In this document: positions 16,151 to 23,639 of the stretch, in pieces
Layout of the letters: each line of letters starts with the position of its first letter
Position numbering within the stretch: the stretch's first letter is position 1
Assembly (NCBI GenBank): GCA_903820035.1
Contig: CAIJFT010000455.1
Location: 1-33,342 of the forward strand
Origin: an uncultured Opitutia bacterium
GTDB lineage: Bacteria; Verrucomicrobiota; Verrucomicrobiia; Opitutales; Opitutaceae
Length of the DNA stretch: 33,342 nucleotides
Direction: 5' to 3'
Notes under the pieces: generated by a model
What the model was told of the DNA's origin: nothing
Database searches by the model: none
What the model saw: only the letters and a program-made list of their open reading frames with translations
Program-made: the position numbers and the translations under genes

Positions 16151-16918
16151 ATGAAGCTTCCCCCTGACTTCCGTAAACGTGTCCTCGCGCGCGAGTGGCT
16201 GGCCGGCACGTTCCTCAACCTCGGTTCACCAATGACGGTCGAGATCGCCGGGCTGGCGGGCTTCGACTGGGTTTTGATCGACCACGAGCACGGTCCCGGC
16301 GGCGAGGATACGCTGCTGCACCAGTTGCACGCGGCCGCGGCGACGCCGACGTTTCCCGTCGTGCGCATCGCGCACAACGAGACGCCCCGCTTCAAGCGCG
16401 CGCTGGATATGGGCGCCTTCGGTGTGATGGTACCGTACGTGAGCACCGCCGCCGAGACGCGCGCCGCCGTGCAGGCCATGCGCTACCCGCCGCACGGCAT
16501 CCGTGGCGTGGCGAAGTTCAACCGCGGCGCCGGCTTCGGCGCCGACTTCGAGGACTACTATGCGCACGCGCACGAACGCCTGCTCACGGTGATCCAAATC
16601 GAGACGCCCGAGGCGATCCGCAACATCGACGAGATCGCGGCAATCGACGGCGCCGACGTGCTGTTCGTCGGGCCGACGGACCTCTCGTATAACATGGGGA
16701 TCCGCGACCAGCTCGAGAGCCCGCTCTTTACAGAAGCGCTGCGCAAGGTTTCCGACGCCGCGAAAAAGCACGGTAAGGCCGCGGGCATTTTGGTCCATAA
16801 CAACGCCCTTGTCCCCAAGGTCCGCGATCTCGGCTATACGTTCACTGCCCTCGGCAGCGACGGCGGCGCGGTCCGCGCCGGCCTGCTCGGCTTCGTCGCC
16901 GCGCTGAAGGGGAAGTGA
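16151..16918 (+). CDS. HpcH/HpaI-family class II aldolase, GarL-like
   Basis: A 255-residue metal-dependent pyruvate aldolase that splits 2-keto-3-deoxy sugar acids or related substrates to pyruvate and an aldehyde. Catalytic residues match HpaI: Asp44 and His45 in LIDHEHGP, Arg72 in VVRIAHNE, metal ligand Glu151 in VIQIETPEA and metal ligand Asp177 in FVGPTDLS. Length is typical (250-265). With a glucarate dehydratase-like gene downstream and a tartronate semialdehyde reductase-like gene upstream, cleavage of 5-keto-4-deoxy-D-glucarate into pyruvate and tartronate semialdehyde is the most consistent role. Rhamnonate (RhmA) or homoprotocatechuate (HpaI) type substrates are alternatives. No Shine-Dalgarno sequence; the start sits beside the right arm of the heptad hairpin. 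Confidence 0.87.
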   Translation: MKLPPDFRKRVLAREWLAGTFLNLGSPMTVEIAGLAGFDWVLIDHEHGPGGEDTLLHQLHAAAATPTFPVVRIAHNETPRFKRALDMGAFGVMVPYVSTAAETRAAVQAMRYPPHGIRGVAKFNRGAGFGADFEDYYAHAHERLLTVIQIETPEAIRNIDEIAAIDGADVLFVGPTDLSYNMGIRDQLESPLFTEALRKVSDAAKKHGKAAGILVHNNALVPKVRDLGYTFTALGSDGGAVRAGLLGFVAALKGK

Positions 16919-16934
16919 ACCTGAAGCCAATCGT

Positions 16935-17005
16935 TTAACAGGGAGGCCGGGAAGTTCGGGGAGTTTGGGTTCCTCTCCTTCCGCTCTCCCTGCTCTTCCT
17001 GTTAA
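16935..17005 (+). repeat. Imperfect palindrome between the aldolase and dehydratase genes
   Basis: TTAACAGG (16935-16942) and CCTGTTAA (16998-17005) are perfect outer arms. Inside, a purine-rich left half faces a pyrimidine-rich right half, so the pairing continues with mismatches to a total of about 71 bases. It ends 19 bases before the dehydratase ATG, in the same position as the heptad repeat before the aldolase, but the sequence is unrelated. Confidence 0.5.
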
Positions 17006-17024
17006 TTCATAAGTCACCCCGCGC

Positions 17025-18311
17025 ATGAAGATCACCGAAATGCACATCACGCCGATCGCCCTCGGCGATCCGCCCTTGTTGAACGCCGCCGGGCTGCATG
17101 CGCCGTACTGCCTGCGCACGGTCGTCGAGCTGAAGACCGACAACGGCCTGACGGGCCTCGCCGAGGTGCCGGGCAGCGTCGCGGTCGACCAGGCGCTCGC
17201 CGCGGTCCGCGACACCGTGATCGGGAGCGATCCGTTGAACTGGCACGGGTTGCGCGCGCAGCTTGCGCAACGGTGTGCGCCGGAGACCTCGGTGGCGCGC
17301 GGTGACAAGCCCTGGGACGGCCGCACGCGGGTGCAGGTGTACAGCGCGCTCGACGTCGCTTGCCTCGATTTGCAGGGCAAAGCCTACGGCGTGCCCGTCG
17401 CGCAGTTGCTCGGTGGCATCGTGCGCGAACGCGTGCCGTACTCCGCGTACCTTTTCTACAAGTACGAAGGCGCCGGCGGGGAACGCGCGTTCGGCACCGA
17501 CCCCAAGGCCACCGGCTGGGACGCCGCGCGGCAACGGGCGGCGCTCGATCCCGACAGCGTCGTCGCCCAGGCGGTCGCGATGGTGCAGGAGTTCGGGTTT
17601 GAATCGATCAAGCTCAAGGGTGGGTGCTTCGAGCCGGCGCAAGAGGTCGCCGCGATGAAAGCCCTCCACCGGCACTTCGGCCCCGGCGTGCCGCTCCGGC
17701 TCGATCCCAACGCGCTTTGGACCGTCGAGACCTCGATCCAGTACGGCCGCGAAATGGAAGGCATCCTCGAATACCTCGAGGATCCGTGCCGCACGCAGGA
17801 GGGCATGGCCACCGTACGCCGCGCGCTGAAGACGCCGCTGGCGACGAACATGTGCACGACGTCGTTCGACGACCTGCCGGGCAGCGCGCGACTCGGTTCG
17901 GAGGATATCATTCTCACCGACCATCATTTTTGGGGCGGGCTCCACTCGTCGATGGAACTCGCCGCGCACTGCCGCACGTTTGGTCGCGGGGTGTCGATGC
18001 ACTCGAACAATCACGCGGGCATTTCGCTCGCGGCCATGACGCACCTCGGTGCGGCGATGCCGAACCTCACCTACGCCCTCGACACGCACTATCCGTGGCA
18101 GTGGGAGGAGATCGTGACCGGCGGCCGGATCAAAATCGAAGGCGGCTGCGTGACGCTGCCGAAGGGCCCGGGCCTCGGCGTCGAACTCGACCGGGGCGCG
18201 TTGGCGAAGGCCCACGCGACCTACCTCCGTGCCGGCCTCAAGGAGCGCAACGACGAGATTGAGATGCAGAAAAAGGTGCCGGGCTGGAAATTCGCCGCGA
18301 CGCGATGGTGA
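17025..18311 (+). CDS. Enolase-superfamily dehydratase, glucarate dehydratase-like
   Basis: A 428-residue enolase-superfamily enzyme that removes water from an acid sugar by abstracting the alpha proton, with Mg2+. The barrel shows the glucarate dehydratase set of residues: Lys196-Leu-Lys198 (base), metal ligands Asp227, Glu252 and Asn275, Asp299, and His326 in VSMHSNNHAGIS paired with Asp353 in ALDTHYPWQ. The His-Asp dyad and the SNNH motif separate this group from muconate cycloisomerases. The product would be 5-keto-4-deoxy-D-glucarate, the substrate expected for the aldolase upstream. Substrate is inferred; related acid-sugar dehydratases (galactarate, idarate) are possible. It has no Shine-Dalgarno sequence, and a palindrome lies just before it. 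Confidence 0.85.
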   Translation: MKITEMHITPIALGDPPLLNAAGLHAPYCLRTVVELKTDNGLTGLAEVPGSVAVDQALAAVRDTVIGSDPLNWHGLRAQLAQRCAPETSVARGDKPWDGRTRVQVYSALDVACLDLQGKAYGVPVAQLLGGIVRERVPYSAYLFYKYEGAGGERAFGTDPKATGWDAARQRAALDPDSVVAQAVAMVQEFGFESIKLKGGCFEPAQEVAAMKALHRHFGPGVPLRLDPNALWTVETSIQYGREMEGILEYLEDPCRTQEGMATVRRALKTPLATNMCTTSFDDLPGSARLGSEDIILTDHHFWGGLHSSMELAAHCRTFGRGVSMHSNNHAGISLAAMTHLGAAMPNLTYALDTHYPWQWEEIVTGGRIKIEGGCVTLPKGPGLGVELDRGALAKAHATYLRAGLKERNDEIEMQKKVPGWKFAATRW

Positions 18312-18382
18312 TCGGGTTGGGGGCGGCGATCCCTGTGCCATAAGGTGGGCGCTGCGGTCCTCGCCGGCTCGTCTGCGGAGCG

Positions 18383-18460
18383 TCGCCGCGGTGGCGTGAA
18401 GCGACAACGTGGTCTGGTACGTGCGGACCACGCTTTCGGCTGCGGCTTCAGCGCGGTCAC
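18383..18460. repeat. Intergenic palindromic element, copy 2
   Basis: Second copy of the element at 672-748, in the same orientation. The core AGCGACAACGTGGTC (18400-18414) is identical, and 25 of 29 bases match over 18386-18414. The inner arms are CGTGGTC and GACCACG. The second half keeps CACG, TTCG, GGCT and CGCG blocks in the same order as copy 1. It lies 72 bases after the dehydratase stop codon and 53 bases before the SDR start. Nothing else is seen in 18312-18513. Confidence 0.6.
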
Positions 18461-18513
18461 GCGCCTTCGATTCGGGATTGCGCGTGCGGCCGTGGCGCTT
18501 CCACGATTTTGGG

Positions 18514-19287
18514 ATGATTTCCCCTGGACCCCGACTCGCGGACAAAGTGGCGCTTGTAACCGGCGGCGGCTCCGGCATCGGCCGGGCGATCGCGTTGCGG
18601 CTCGCCGCCGAAGGGGCGCGGGTGACGGTTTTGGAGACGCGGGCTGAGGCGGGGGCAACCGTGGTAGACGAAATCCGCCGGGCCGGCGGCACCGCGCAGG
18701 TGGTGGTCGCAGACGTCTCGAACACGGCGCAGATGCGCACCGTCTTTGAGCAATGTGAGACGCTGCACCTGTTGGTGAACAACGCGGGTATTTCCCACGT
18801 CGGCAACGTCCTCGACACCTCGCCCGAGGATCTCGACCGCCTGTATCAGGTGAACGTGAAGGGCGTGTACCACGGACTGCACTTCGGCGTGCCGCGGTTG
18901 CTGGCCTCGGGTGGCGGCGCGATCGTGAACCTCGCGTCGATTGTGTCGAAGGTCGCGCTGCAGGACCGCTTCGCTTACGGCATGACCAAGGGGGCGGTGC
19001 TGACGATGACGCTTTCGGTGGCACGCGACTTCGTGGGCCGCGGTATCCGGTGCAACTGCGTGTGTCCGGGTCGCGTCCACACGCCGTTTGTCGACGGCTT
19101 TCTTGCGAAGAATTATCCCGGCAAGGAAAAGGAAATGTTCGCCAAGCTGGCCGCCGCGCAGCCGATCGGGCGCATGGGTCAGCCGGATGAAATCGCCGCG
19201 CTCGTGGCGTTTCTCCTCTCGGGTGAGGCGTCGTTCATCACTGGCTCCGCGTACGACATCGACGGCGGCGCGACGACGCTGCGTTAA
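18514..19287 (+). CDS. Short-chain dehydrogenase/reductase (classical SDR)
   Basis: A 257-residue classical SDR. It has the cofactor motif TGGGSGIG (16-23), an acidic residue (Glu41) at the end of the second strand that favours NAD over NADP, NNAG (89-92), Asn114, and the catalytic Ser142, Tyr155 and Lys159 (YGMTK). The C-terminus with PIGRMGQPDEIA and ITGSAYDIDGG is typical of sugar or sugar-acid dehydrogenases and of 3-oxoacyl-ACP reductase-like proteins. Its position after the glucarate-type genes suggests oxidation of an aldose, uronate or keto-deoxy acid, but the substrate cannot be read off. A palindromic element in the gap before it may separate it from the operon. The ATG at 18514 is the natural start; earlier codons overlap the repeat. 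Confidence 0.82.
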   Translation: MISPGPRLADKVALVTGGGSGIGRAIALRLAAEGARVTVLETRAEAGATVVDEIRRAGGTAQVVVADVSNTAQMRTVFEQCETLHLLVNNAGISHVGNVLDTSPEDLDRLYQVNVKGVYHGLHFGVPRLLASGGGAIVNLASIVSKVALQDRFAYGMTKGAVLTMTLSVARDFVGRGIRCNCVCPGRVHTPFVDGFLAKNYPGKEKEMFAKLAAAQPIGRMGQPDEIAALVAFLLSGEASFITGSAYDIDGGATTLR

Positions 19288-19295
19288 TGCCGCCC

Positions 19296-19362
19296 GGCGC
19301 GTGAGCGCCGGGACGGAGCGAAAGGGGACTCCGTGCGGTCCGGGTCCCGGCGCTTACGCGCC
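19296..19362. repeat. Palindrome between convergent SDR and cytochrome genes
   Basis: GGCGCGTGAGCGCCGGGAC (19296-19314) faces GTCCCGGCGCTTACGCGCC (19344-19362): 19-base arms with one mismatch. Each arm is itself a small hairpin (CGGCGC with loop GTGA and GCGCCG; CGGCGC with loop TTAC and GCGCCG), and CGGAG and CTCCG pair in the loop. It fills the space between two convergent genes and could act as a two-way terminator or as a repeat element. Confidence 0.55.
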
Positions 19363-19373
19363 GTGCTACAAGC

Positions 19374-21629
19374 TTAGCGCGATGCGGGCTGCAGGAGCGC
19401 GCGGGACGGGCCGTGGGTCGGGTCGATCTCAAGCGCCTTGCGGGCGGCGACGACGGCGGCTTCGCGCTCGCCGCGCTGCCAATAGACGGTGGCGCGGGCG
19501 TACGGATAATCGGCGACGGTCGGCGCGATCTGCTCGGCCTGCTGCAGCGCGGTGAGCGCGTCCTGCGGCCGTTTCGTCTGGGCGTAAAGGAGCCCGAGGT
19601 TGTACCAGGCGCGGTCCTGCCGCGGGTTGCGGCGGACGGTTTCACGGAGGGCGAGTTCGGCGTCGGCAAGTTTGCCGGCGCCGGCGAAGGCGAGCGCGGC
19701 GTTGAAGGCGTAACCGGCATCGGTCGGCGCGAGTTGCGCCGCGCGCCAGAGCGAAGCGGCGGCTTCGGCGGGGCGACCGAGTTCGTTTAATACGATGCCC
19801 AGCGAATCGTGCAGGCCGGGCGAGTTCGAATCCCATTCGGTGGCCTTGCGCAACGGGACCTCGGCTTCGGCGGCCCGACCGCGGTTGAACAGGTCCTGAC
19901 CGATGCGCAGCCGCCCCGTCGGTTGATCGGCGGAAACGGCGAGGTAGTCGTCGAGTTCCTTGCGTAGCGCGGAATCCGCGGGCAACTCGGTTGAGAGCGG
20001 CCACGCGGCGTCGAGCCGGACGAGGCGCGACGGGTCGTTGAGCAGCGGTCGCAGCGACGCGGCCTCGTGCGGCGCGGCGGCGAGGACCTGTGCGGCGGCC
20101 GAGCGCACCATCGGCTCAGGGTCGCGGGTGGCGGCGCGGGCGGCTTCGATCACCTTCGGGTTGTTCGCGGCGAACGGACGCAACAGCAGCAGCAGCGTGG
20201 CGCGCCAGGCGGGGACTTCCTCGGTGGCGATAAATTCCAGCACTTTTCCGGGCGCATCGGGCTGGTTGGCCTGCGCCGCGACGACGATGCGGGTGCGGGC
20301 CCGCTGGCGTGATTCCATCTTTGCGCCGTACCAGGTGTCGACGAAGCCGATCGACCAATCGACGGTTTGGTCGGTGTGGCAGCGGTTGCAGGCGTTGGGA
20401 ATGGCCAGTTCTTTCGTGAGCAGCGGATCCGGCTTCAGGAAGCCGTGGTCATGGCGCGGGTCGCGCTGCATGTAGGTCGTCGTCGGCATGTGGCACGTCA
20501 CGCACTGGTTGCCCGTGCTGCCGGCCTGGTGGTGCGAGTGCTTGAGCGGGTCGATGATCGGCGCGTTGTTGCGGGGCGACGGGCCGTGACACTGCAGGCA
20601 GATCGAGTTGTCTGTGACCGTGAGCTTGGGCTTGCCGGTGTGCGGGTCGTGGCAGTCGAGGCAGGTGACGCCGGCCTTGCCGCCCATGCGGCTCGTGAGG
20701 AGCGAGGTGTAGTTGAAATCCTCGTCGCGAACCTGGCCGTCAGGATAAAAAATTGCGGCCTCGGTCGGCAGCGTGAGCCGGTAATGGTCGGAGTATTTCG
20801 CGCCGGGGACCAACGTACCGGTGAGGAGTTCGTTGCGGGCGTGGCAGGGCGCGCAGGTTTCCTGGGCGCGCTTGAGGTCCCCGGCCGAGGGATTGTGCGG
20901 GAGGCCGGTCGGCTTGCGCTTGGGGTCGAGGTGCTCCGCGGTGGATTGGCCGTGGCATTGCGAGCAGCCGACGCCGTGTTCGCGCCACGTGGAGGCGAAG
21001 GTGTCGGTCGCGGCGTCGTAGCGCTTGTTGAAATCCGTCATGTGGCAGTGCGCGCACATGGAATTCCAATTCATGCCGCGGCCGCGCCAGTGGCCCCATT
21101 CGCCCGGCGTGCGCCGCTCGTCGCCGAAGACATTGAACCAGTCCTTTTTCGCCGGATCGTAGGCGAGCTCGGCGGCTTGGTAGCGTCCGCCCCCGATGGG
21201 TACGATGTACTGCCGCAGCGGCGTGTGGCCGAGGACGAACTCGGCGGTGTACGGCACGGCGGCCTCGCCCGGGCGTTGTTGCTCGTTGAAGAGAGGTTTT
21301 CCGTCCTGCCAGTCGAGTTGGTAGCGGATGCCGTTGACGGTCGTGCTGCGGGCGGGATTGACCGCGTCCGGATCCTGTTGGGCCTCGACGGGGCGATGGG
21401 CGAACGCGTGATGCGAGCCCGACCAGGCCTTGAACGTCTCCTCGTGACAGGAGCGGCATTCGGTCGACTTGAACGAGGCGGGCTTCGGTTGGGCGGTGGC
21501 GGGCGCGGGTGTGGCGGCGGTGACCGCTGCGGCTGGCGTGGCGCGGCGGCAGCCGGCGGTGGCGCCGAGGAGCAGGAGGGTGGTGGCGGCAAGCGCACCG
21601 GTCAGGGCAGCCAGGGAGAGGCGGCTCAT
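19374..21629 (-). CDS. Octaheme c-type cytochrome lipoprotein with HEAT and TPR repeats
   Basis: A 751-residue exported protein. The N-terminus has a hydrophobic signal ending in TAGC (Cys27), a likely lipobox, then an Ala/Pro-rich linker. Eight CXXCH heme-binding motifs occur at about 58, 192, 222, 259, 323, 344, 376 and 414, so it should carry eight covalent hemes; the pattern recalls cytochrome c554-like multihemes. Residues about 445-560 look like HEAT-type helical repeats (NPKVIEAARAA, DPEPMVRSAAAQVL), and about 585-745 are TPRs (NSPGLHDSLGIVLNELGR, QDRAWYNLGLLYAQ). A redox or electron-transfer role with protein-binding repeats is likely; the reaction is unknown. Its ATG overlaps the galM stop codon (ATGA), so translation is coupled. 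Confidence 0.85.
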   Translation of the reverse strand: MSRLSLAALTGALAATTLLLLGATAGCRRATPAAAVTAATPAPATAQPKPASFKSTECRSCHEETFKAWSGSHHAFAHRPVEAQQDPDAVNPARSTTVNGIRYQLDWQDGKPLFNEQQRPGEAAVPYTAEFVLGHTPLRQYIVPIGGGRYQAAELAYDPAKKDWFNVFGDERRTPGEWGHWRGRGMNWNSMCAHCHMTDFNKRYDAATDTFASTWREHGVGCSQCHGQSTAEHLDPKRKPTGLPHNPSAGDLKRAQETCAPCHARNELLTGTLVPGAKYSDHYRLTLPTEAAIFYPDGQVRDEDFNYTSLLTSRMGGKAGVTCLDCHDPHTGKPKLTVTDNSICLQCHGPSPRNNAPIIDPLKHSHHQAGSTGNQCVTCHMPTTTYMQRDPRHDHGFLKPDPLLTKELAIPNACNRCHTDQTVDWSIGFVDTWYGAKMESRQRARTRIVVAAQANQPDAPGKVLEFIATEEVPAWRATLLLLLRPFAANNPKVIEAARAATRDPEPMVRSAAAQVLAAAPHEAASLRPLLNDPSRLVRLDAAWPLSTELPADSALRKELDDYLAVSADQPTGRLRIGQDLFNRGRAAEAEVPLRKATEWDSNSPGLHDSLGIVLNELGRPAEAAASLWRAAQLAPTDAGYAFNAALAFAGAGKLADAELALRETVRRNPRQDRAWYNLGLLYAQTKRPQDALTALQQAEQIAPTVADYPYARATVYWQRGEREAAVVAARKALEIDPTHGPSRALLQPASR

Positions 21630-22684
21630 CGGGTGGAGAACCGGAACACCGTGGTCGAACGATACTCCGCGCCGGGGGCGAGGATGACCGAAGGAAAATT
21701 CGCGTGGTTCGGCGAATCAGGGAAATGCTGGGTTTCGAGGCAGAAGCCGTGGCGGTGGCCGTAGGTGCGGCCGGTTTTGCCGGCGAACGAGCCGTCGAGA
21801 AAATTGCCGGTGTAGAACTGCATGCCGGGTGCGGTGGTCAGAACCTCCAGCGTGCGGCCGCTGGCGGGGTCCCACGCGATCGCGGCCGGGACGAGCCCGG
21901 GGGCGGAGCGGTCGACGACGAAATTCTGATCGTAGCCGCCGGCGAACCGCAGTTGCTCGTGCGGCGACTCGATGCGTTCGCCGATGGCATGCGGGGTCGT
22001 GAAGTCGAGCGGCGTGCCGGCGACCGGGTCAATTTCGCCCGTGGGGATCAGGCCGGCGTTGGTCGGCGTGTAGTGGGCGGCGTGCAGCTGCAGCTGGTGG
22101 TCGAGGATCGGACCTGCGCCGTCGCCGGCGAGGTTGAAGTAGGTGTGGTTGGTCAGGTTCACCGGGGTCGGTTGGTCCGTGACCGCGTGGTAGTCGAGGC
22201 GCAGGGCGTCGGTGGTGAGCGTGTAGGTGACCGTCGTATCCAGATTTCCAGGATAGCCTTCCTCGCCGTCGACGCTGCGATAATGCATCCGCAGGGCGGG
22301 GCCGTCGGCGGCCGCGAACGCAGCGGTGGTCCAGAGTGCCTTGTCGAAGCCTTTGAGCCCGCCGTGCAGGTGACAAGGCAGGCCGCCGGGGGTGTTGTTC
22401 ACCGCGAGGGCGTAGGTGCGGCCGTTCAGGGTGAAGCGGCCGTGGGCGATGCGGTTGCCGACGCGGCCGACGAGGCAGCCGAAGAACGGAGAGTGGGCAA
22501 TGTAGTCCTCGATGCGCTCGAAGCCGAGGACGACGTCGGCGAGCCGGCCGCGGCGGTCCGGGGCGAAGAGACGGACAATCGTCCCGCCGTAGTCGGAGAT
22601 ATCCGCGCGCAGGCCGGCGGCGTTTTCGAGGGTGAAGAGGCGGGCGACGCGGCCGTCGGGGGTCTTACCGAAAGGGAGTGTCAT
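21626..22684 (-). CDS. galM: Aldose 1-epimerase (galactose mutarotase)
   Basis: GalM interconverts alpha and beta anomers of aldohexoses. The 352-residue protein has the substrate loop GRVGNRIAHGRF (73-84), His107 in CHLHGG, the catalytic His180 in NLTNHTYFNLAG, Asp251 and the catalytic base Glu317 in FCLETQHFPD. Length is typical (340-350). There is no signal peptide with the ATG at 22684; an in-frame start upstream at 22798 would add 38 residues unlike the family. It is the first gene of a two-gene minus-strand unit with the octaheme cytochrome. It could belong to general hexose metabolism, and the link to the cytochrome is not obvious. Confidence 0.93.
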   Translation of the reverse strand: MTLPFGKTPDGRVARLFTLENAAGLRADISDYGGTIVRLFAPDRRGRLADVVLGFERIEDYIAHSPFFGCLVGRVGNRIAHGRFTLNGRTYALAVNNTPGGLPCHLHGGLKGFDKALWTTAAFAAADGPALRMHYRSVDGEEGYPGNLDTTVTYTLTTDALRLDYHAVTDQPTPVNLTNHTYFNLAGDGAGPILDHQLQLHAAHYTPTNAGLIPTGEIDPVAGTPLDFTTPHAIGERIESPHEQLRFAGGYDQNFVVDRSAPGLVPAAIAWDPASGRTLEVLTTAPGMQFYTGNFLDGSFAGKTGRTYGHRHGFCLETQHFPDSPNHANFPSVILAPGAEYRSTTVFRFSTR

Positions 22685-23007
22685 CGCAGAGAGCGGAGGA
22701 GCAGAGGCGAAGCCCGGGCGGTTGACAACGCCGGCGTTGGGGCGGCAAGGGACGATCGTTGCCAAGGCGGTTAGAGCACTCGCCGTAAAAGAATCCAAAG
22801 GTCCGCGGGCGATTGGAGGTCTAAAGGCGCCTCTGGGCGCGGGGGATTCTCGCCGGCAGGAAACGTTCTTTGCGAAATTTTGCGCCCGGCGAGTCCGGCC
22901 GATTTACCTGGGCCATGCCTGGGCGCAGGGGATTGGACAAATGTCACGGTGGTGGCTTGCGGCGCGTGTCCGGATGAGTTCCGGTGGGGCGGTCGCCGAC
23001 CTTCCGG
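22685..23007. other. Divergent intergenic region between galM and the flavin reductase gene
   Basis: This 323-base region separates two divergent genes and must hold both promoters. No convincing -35/-10 pair stands out by eye. The only structure I can see is CTCGCCGG (22849-22856) with CCGGCGAG (22886-22893), an 8-bp inverted repeat around a 29-base AT-richer spacer that could hold an operator or promoter. No coding sequence is supported here. Confidence 0.5.
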
Positions 23008-23616
23008 ATGCAACTCGACTTTTCCCAACTTCGCCCGCGCGACGCCTACGGCTGGATGATCTCCACGATTTTGCCGCGGCCGATTGCGTGGGTTTCGACG
23101 ATCGCTTTGGACGGCCGGACCAACTTGGCGCCGTTTTCGTTTTTCCAGGGCGTCACCGCCAACCCGCCCATGCTGATGTTTGTGCCGGTGAACACGCGCG
23201 ACGGCGCGAAGAAGGATACGGTGCGCAACATCGAGGCGGTGCCCGAGTTCGTGGTGAATCTCGTGTCGTTCGACTTGGCGGCGCAGATGAACGACAGCGC
23301 GGCGTCGCTGCCTCACGGCGAGAGTGAGTTTGAGAAATTCGGCATCGCGCCGGCGCCGAGTCAACGGGTGCGTCCGCCGCGGGTTGCCGCGGCTCCGGTT
23401 GCGTTTGAGTGTTCGCTGGAGCGGATCGTCCACTTCGGCGAGGGGCCGCTCGCGGCGAATGTGATCTTCGGCCGGATTCTGGTCGCGCACGTCGACGACC
23501 GCGTGATCGGGGCCGACGGCCGGCCTGATCCGGCGAAGCTCGATCTCATCGGTCGGATGGGCGGGGCCGCCTTTACGCGCACGCGCGACGCTTTCGAATT
23601 GGATCGGCCGGACTGA
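23008..23616 (+). CDS. Flavin reductase-like, FMN-binding split-barrel protein
   Basis: A 203-residue protein of the flavin reductase-like family (FMN-binding split barrel). The N-terminal segment reads WMISTILPRPIAWVSTIALDG (residues 16-36, given in two overlapping parts as WMISTILPRPIAW and AWVSTIALDG), followed by NLAPFSFFQGVTANPPMLMF, which carries the FMN phosphate contacts seen in this family, and VRNIEAVPEFVVNLV. Such proteins bind FMN and either reduce free flavin for a partner oxygenase or have unassigned roles. It is the first gene of a plus-strand run leading to thiolase (24 bases apart), so it may serve that operon. The ATG at 23008 is preferred over the GTG at 22984. No Shine-Dalgarno sequence. 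Confidence 0.85.
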   Translation: MQLDFSQLRPRDAYGWMISTILPRPIAWVSTIALDGRTNLAPFSFFQGVTANPPMLMFVPVNTRDGAKKDTVRNIEAVPEFVVNLVSFDLAAQMNDSAASLPHGESEFEKFGIAPAPSQRVRPPRVAAAPVAFECSLERIVHFGEGPLAANVIFGRILVAHVDDRVIGADGRPDPAKLDLIGRMGGAAFTRTRDAFELDRPD

Positions 23617-23639
23617 GCCGCACCTTACCTACTGTGTCC

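Noticed and set aside
18409-18513. N-terminal extension of the SDR from a GTG-like start at 18409
   Set aside because: It would translate the palindromic repeat, and the normal SDR N-terminus is given by the ATG at 18514.
17007-18818. 603-codon open frame on the minus strand across the dehydratase and SDR genes
   Set aside because: It crosses two well-supported genes and a palindromic repeat, and has a composition typical of shadow frames.
20367-21764. 465-codon open frame on the plus strand, antisense to the cytochrome gene
   Set aside because: The minus strand carries eight CXXCH motifs and repeats; the antisense product is Gly/Arg/Val-rich and featureless.
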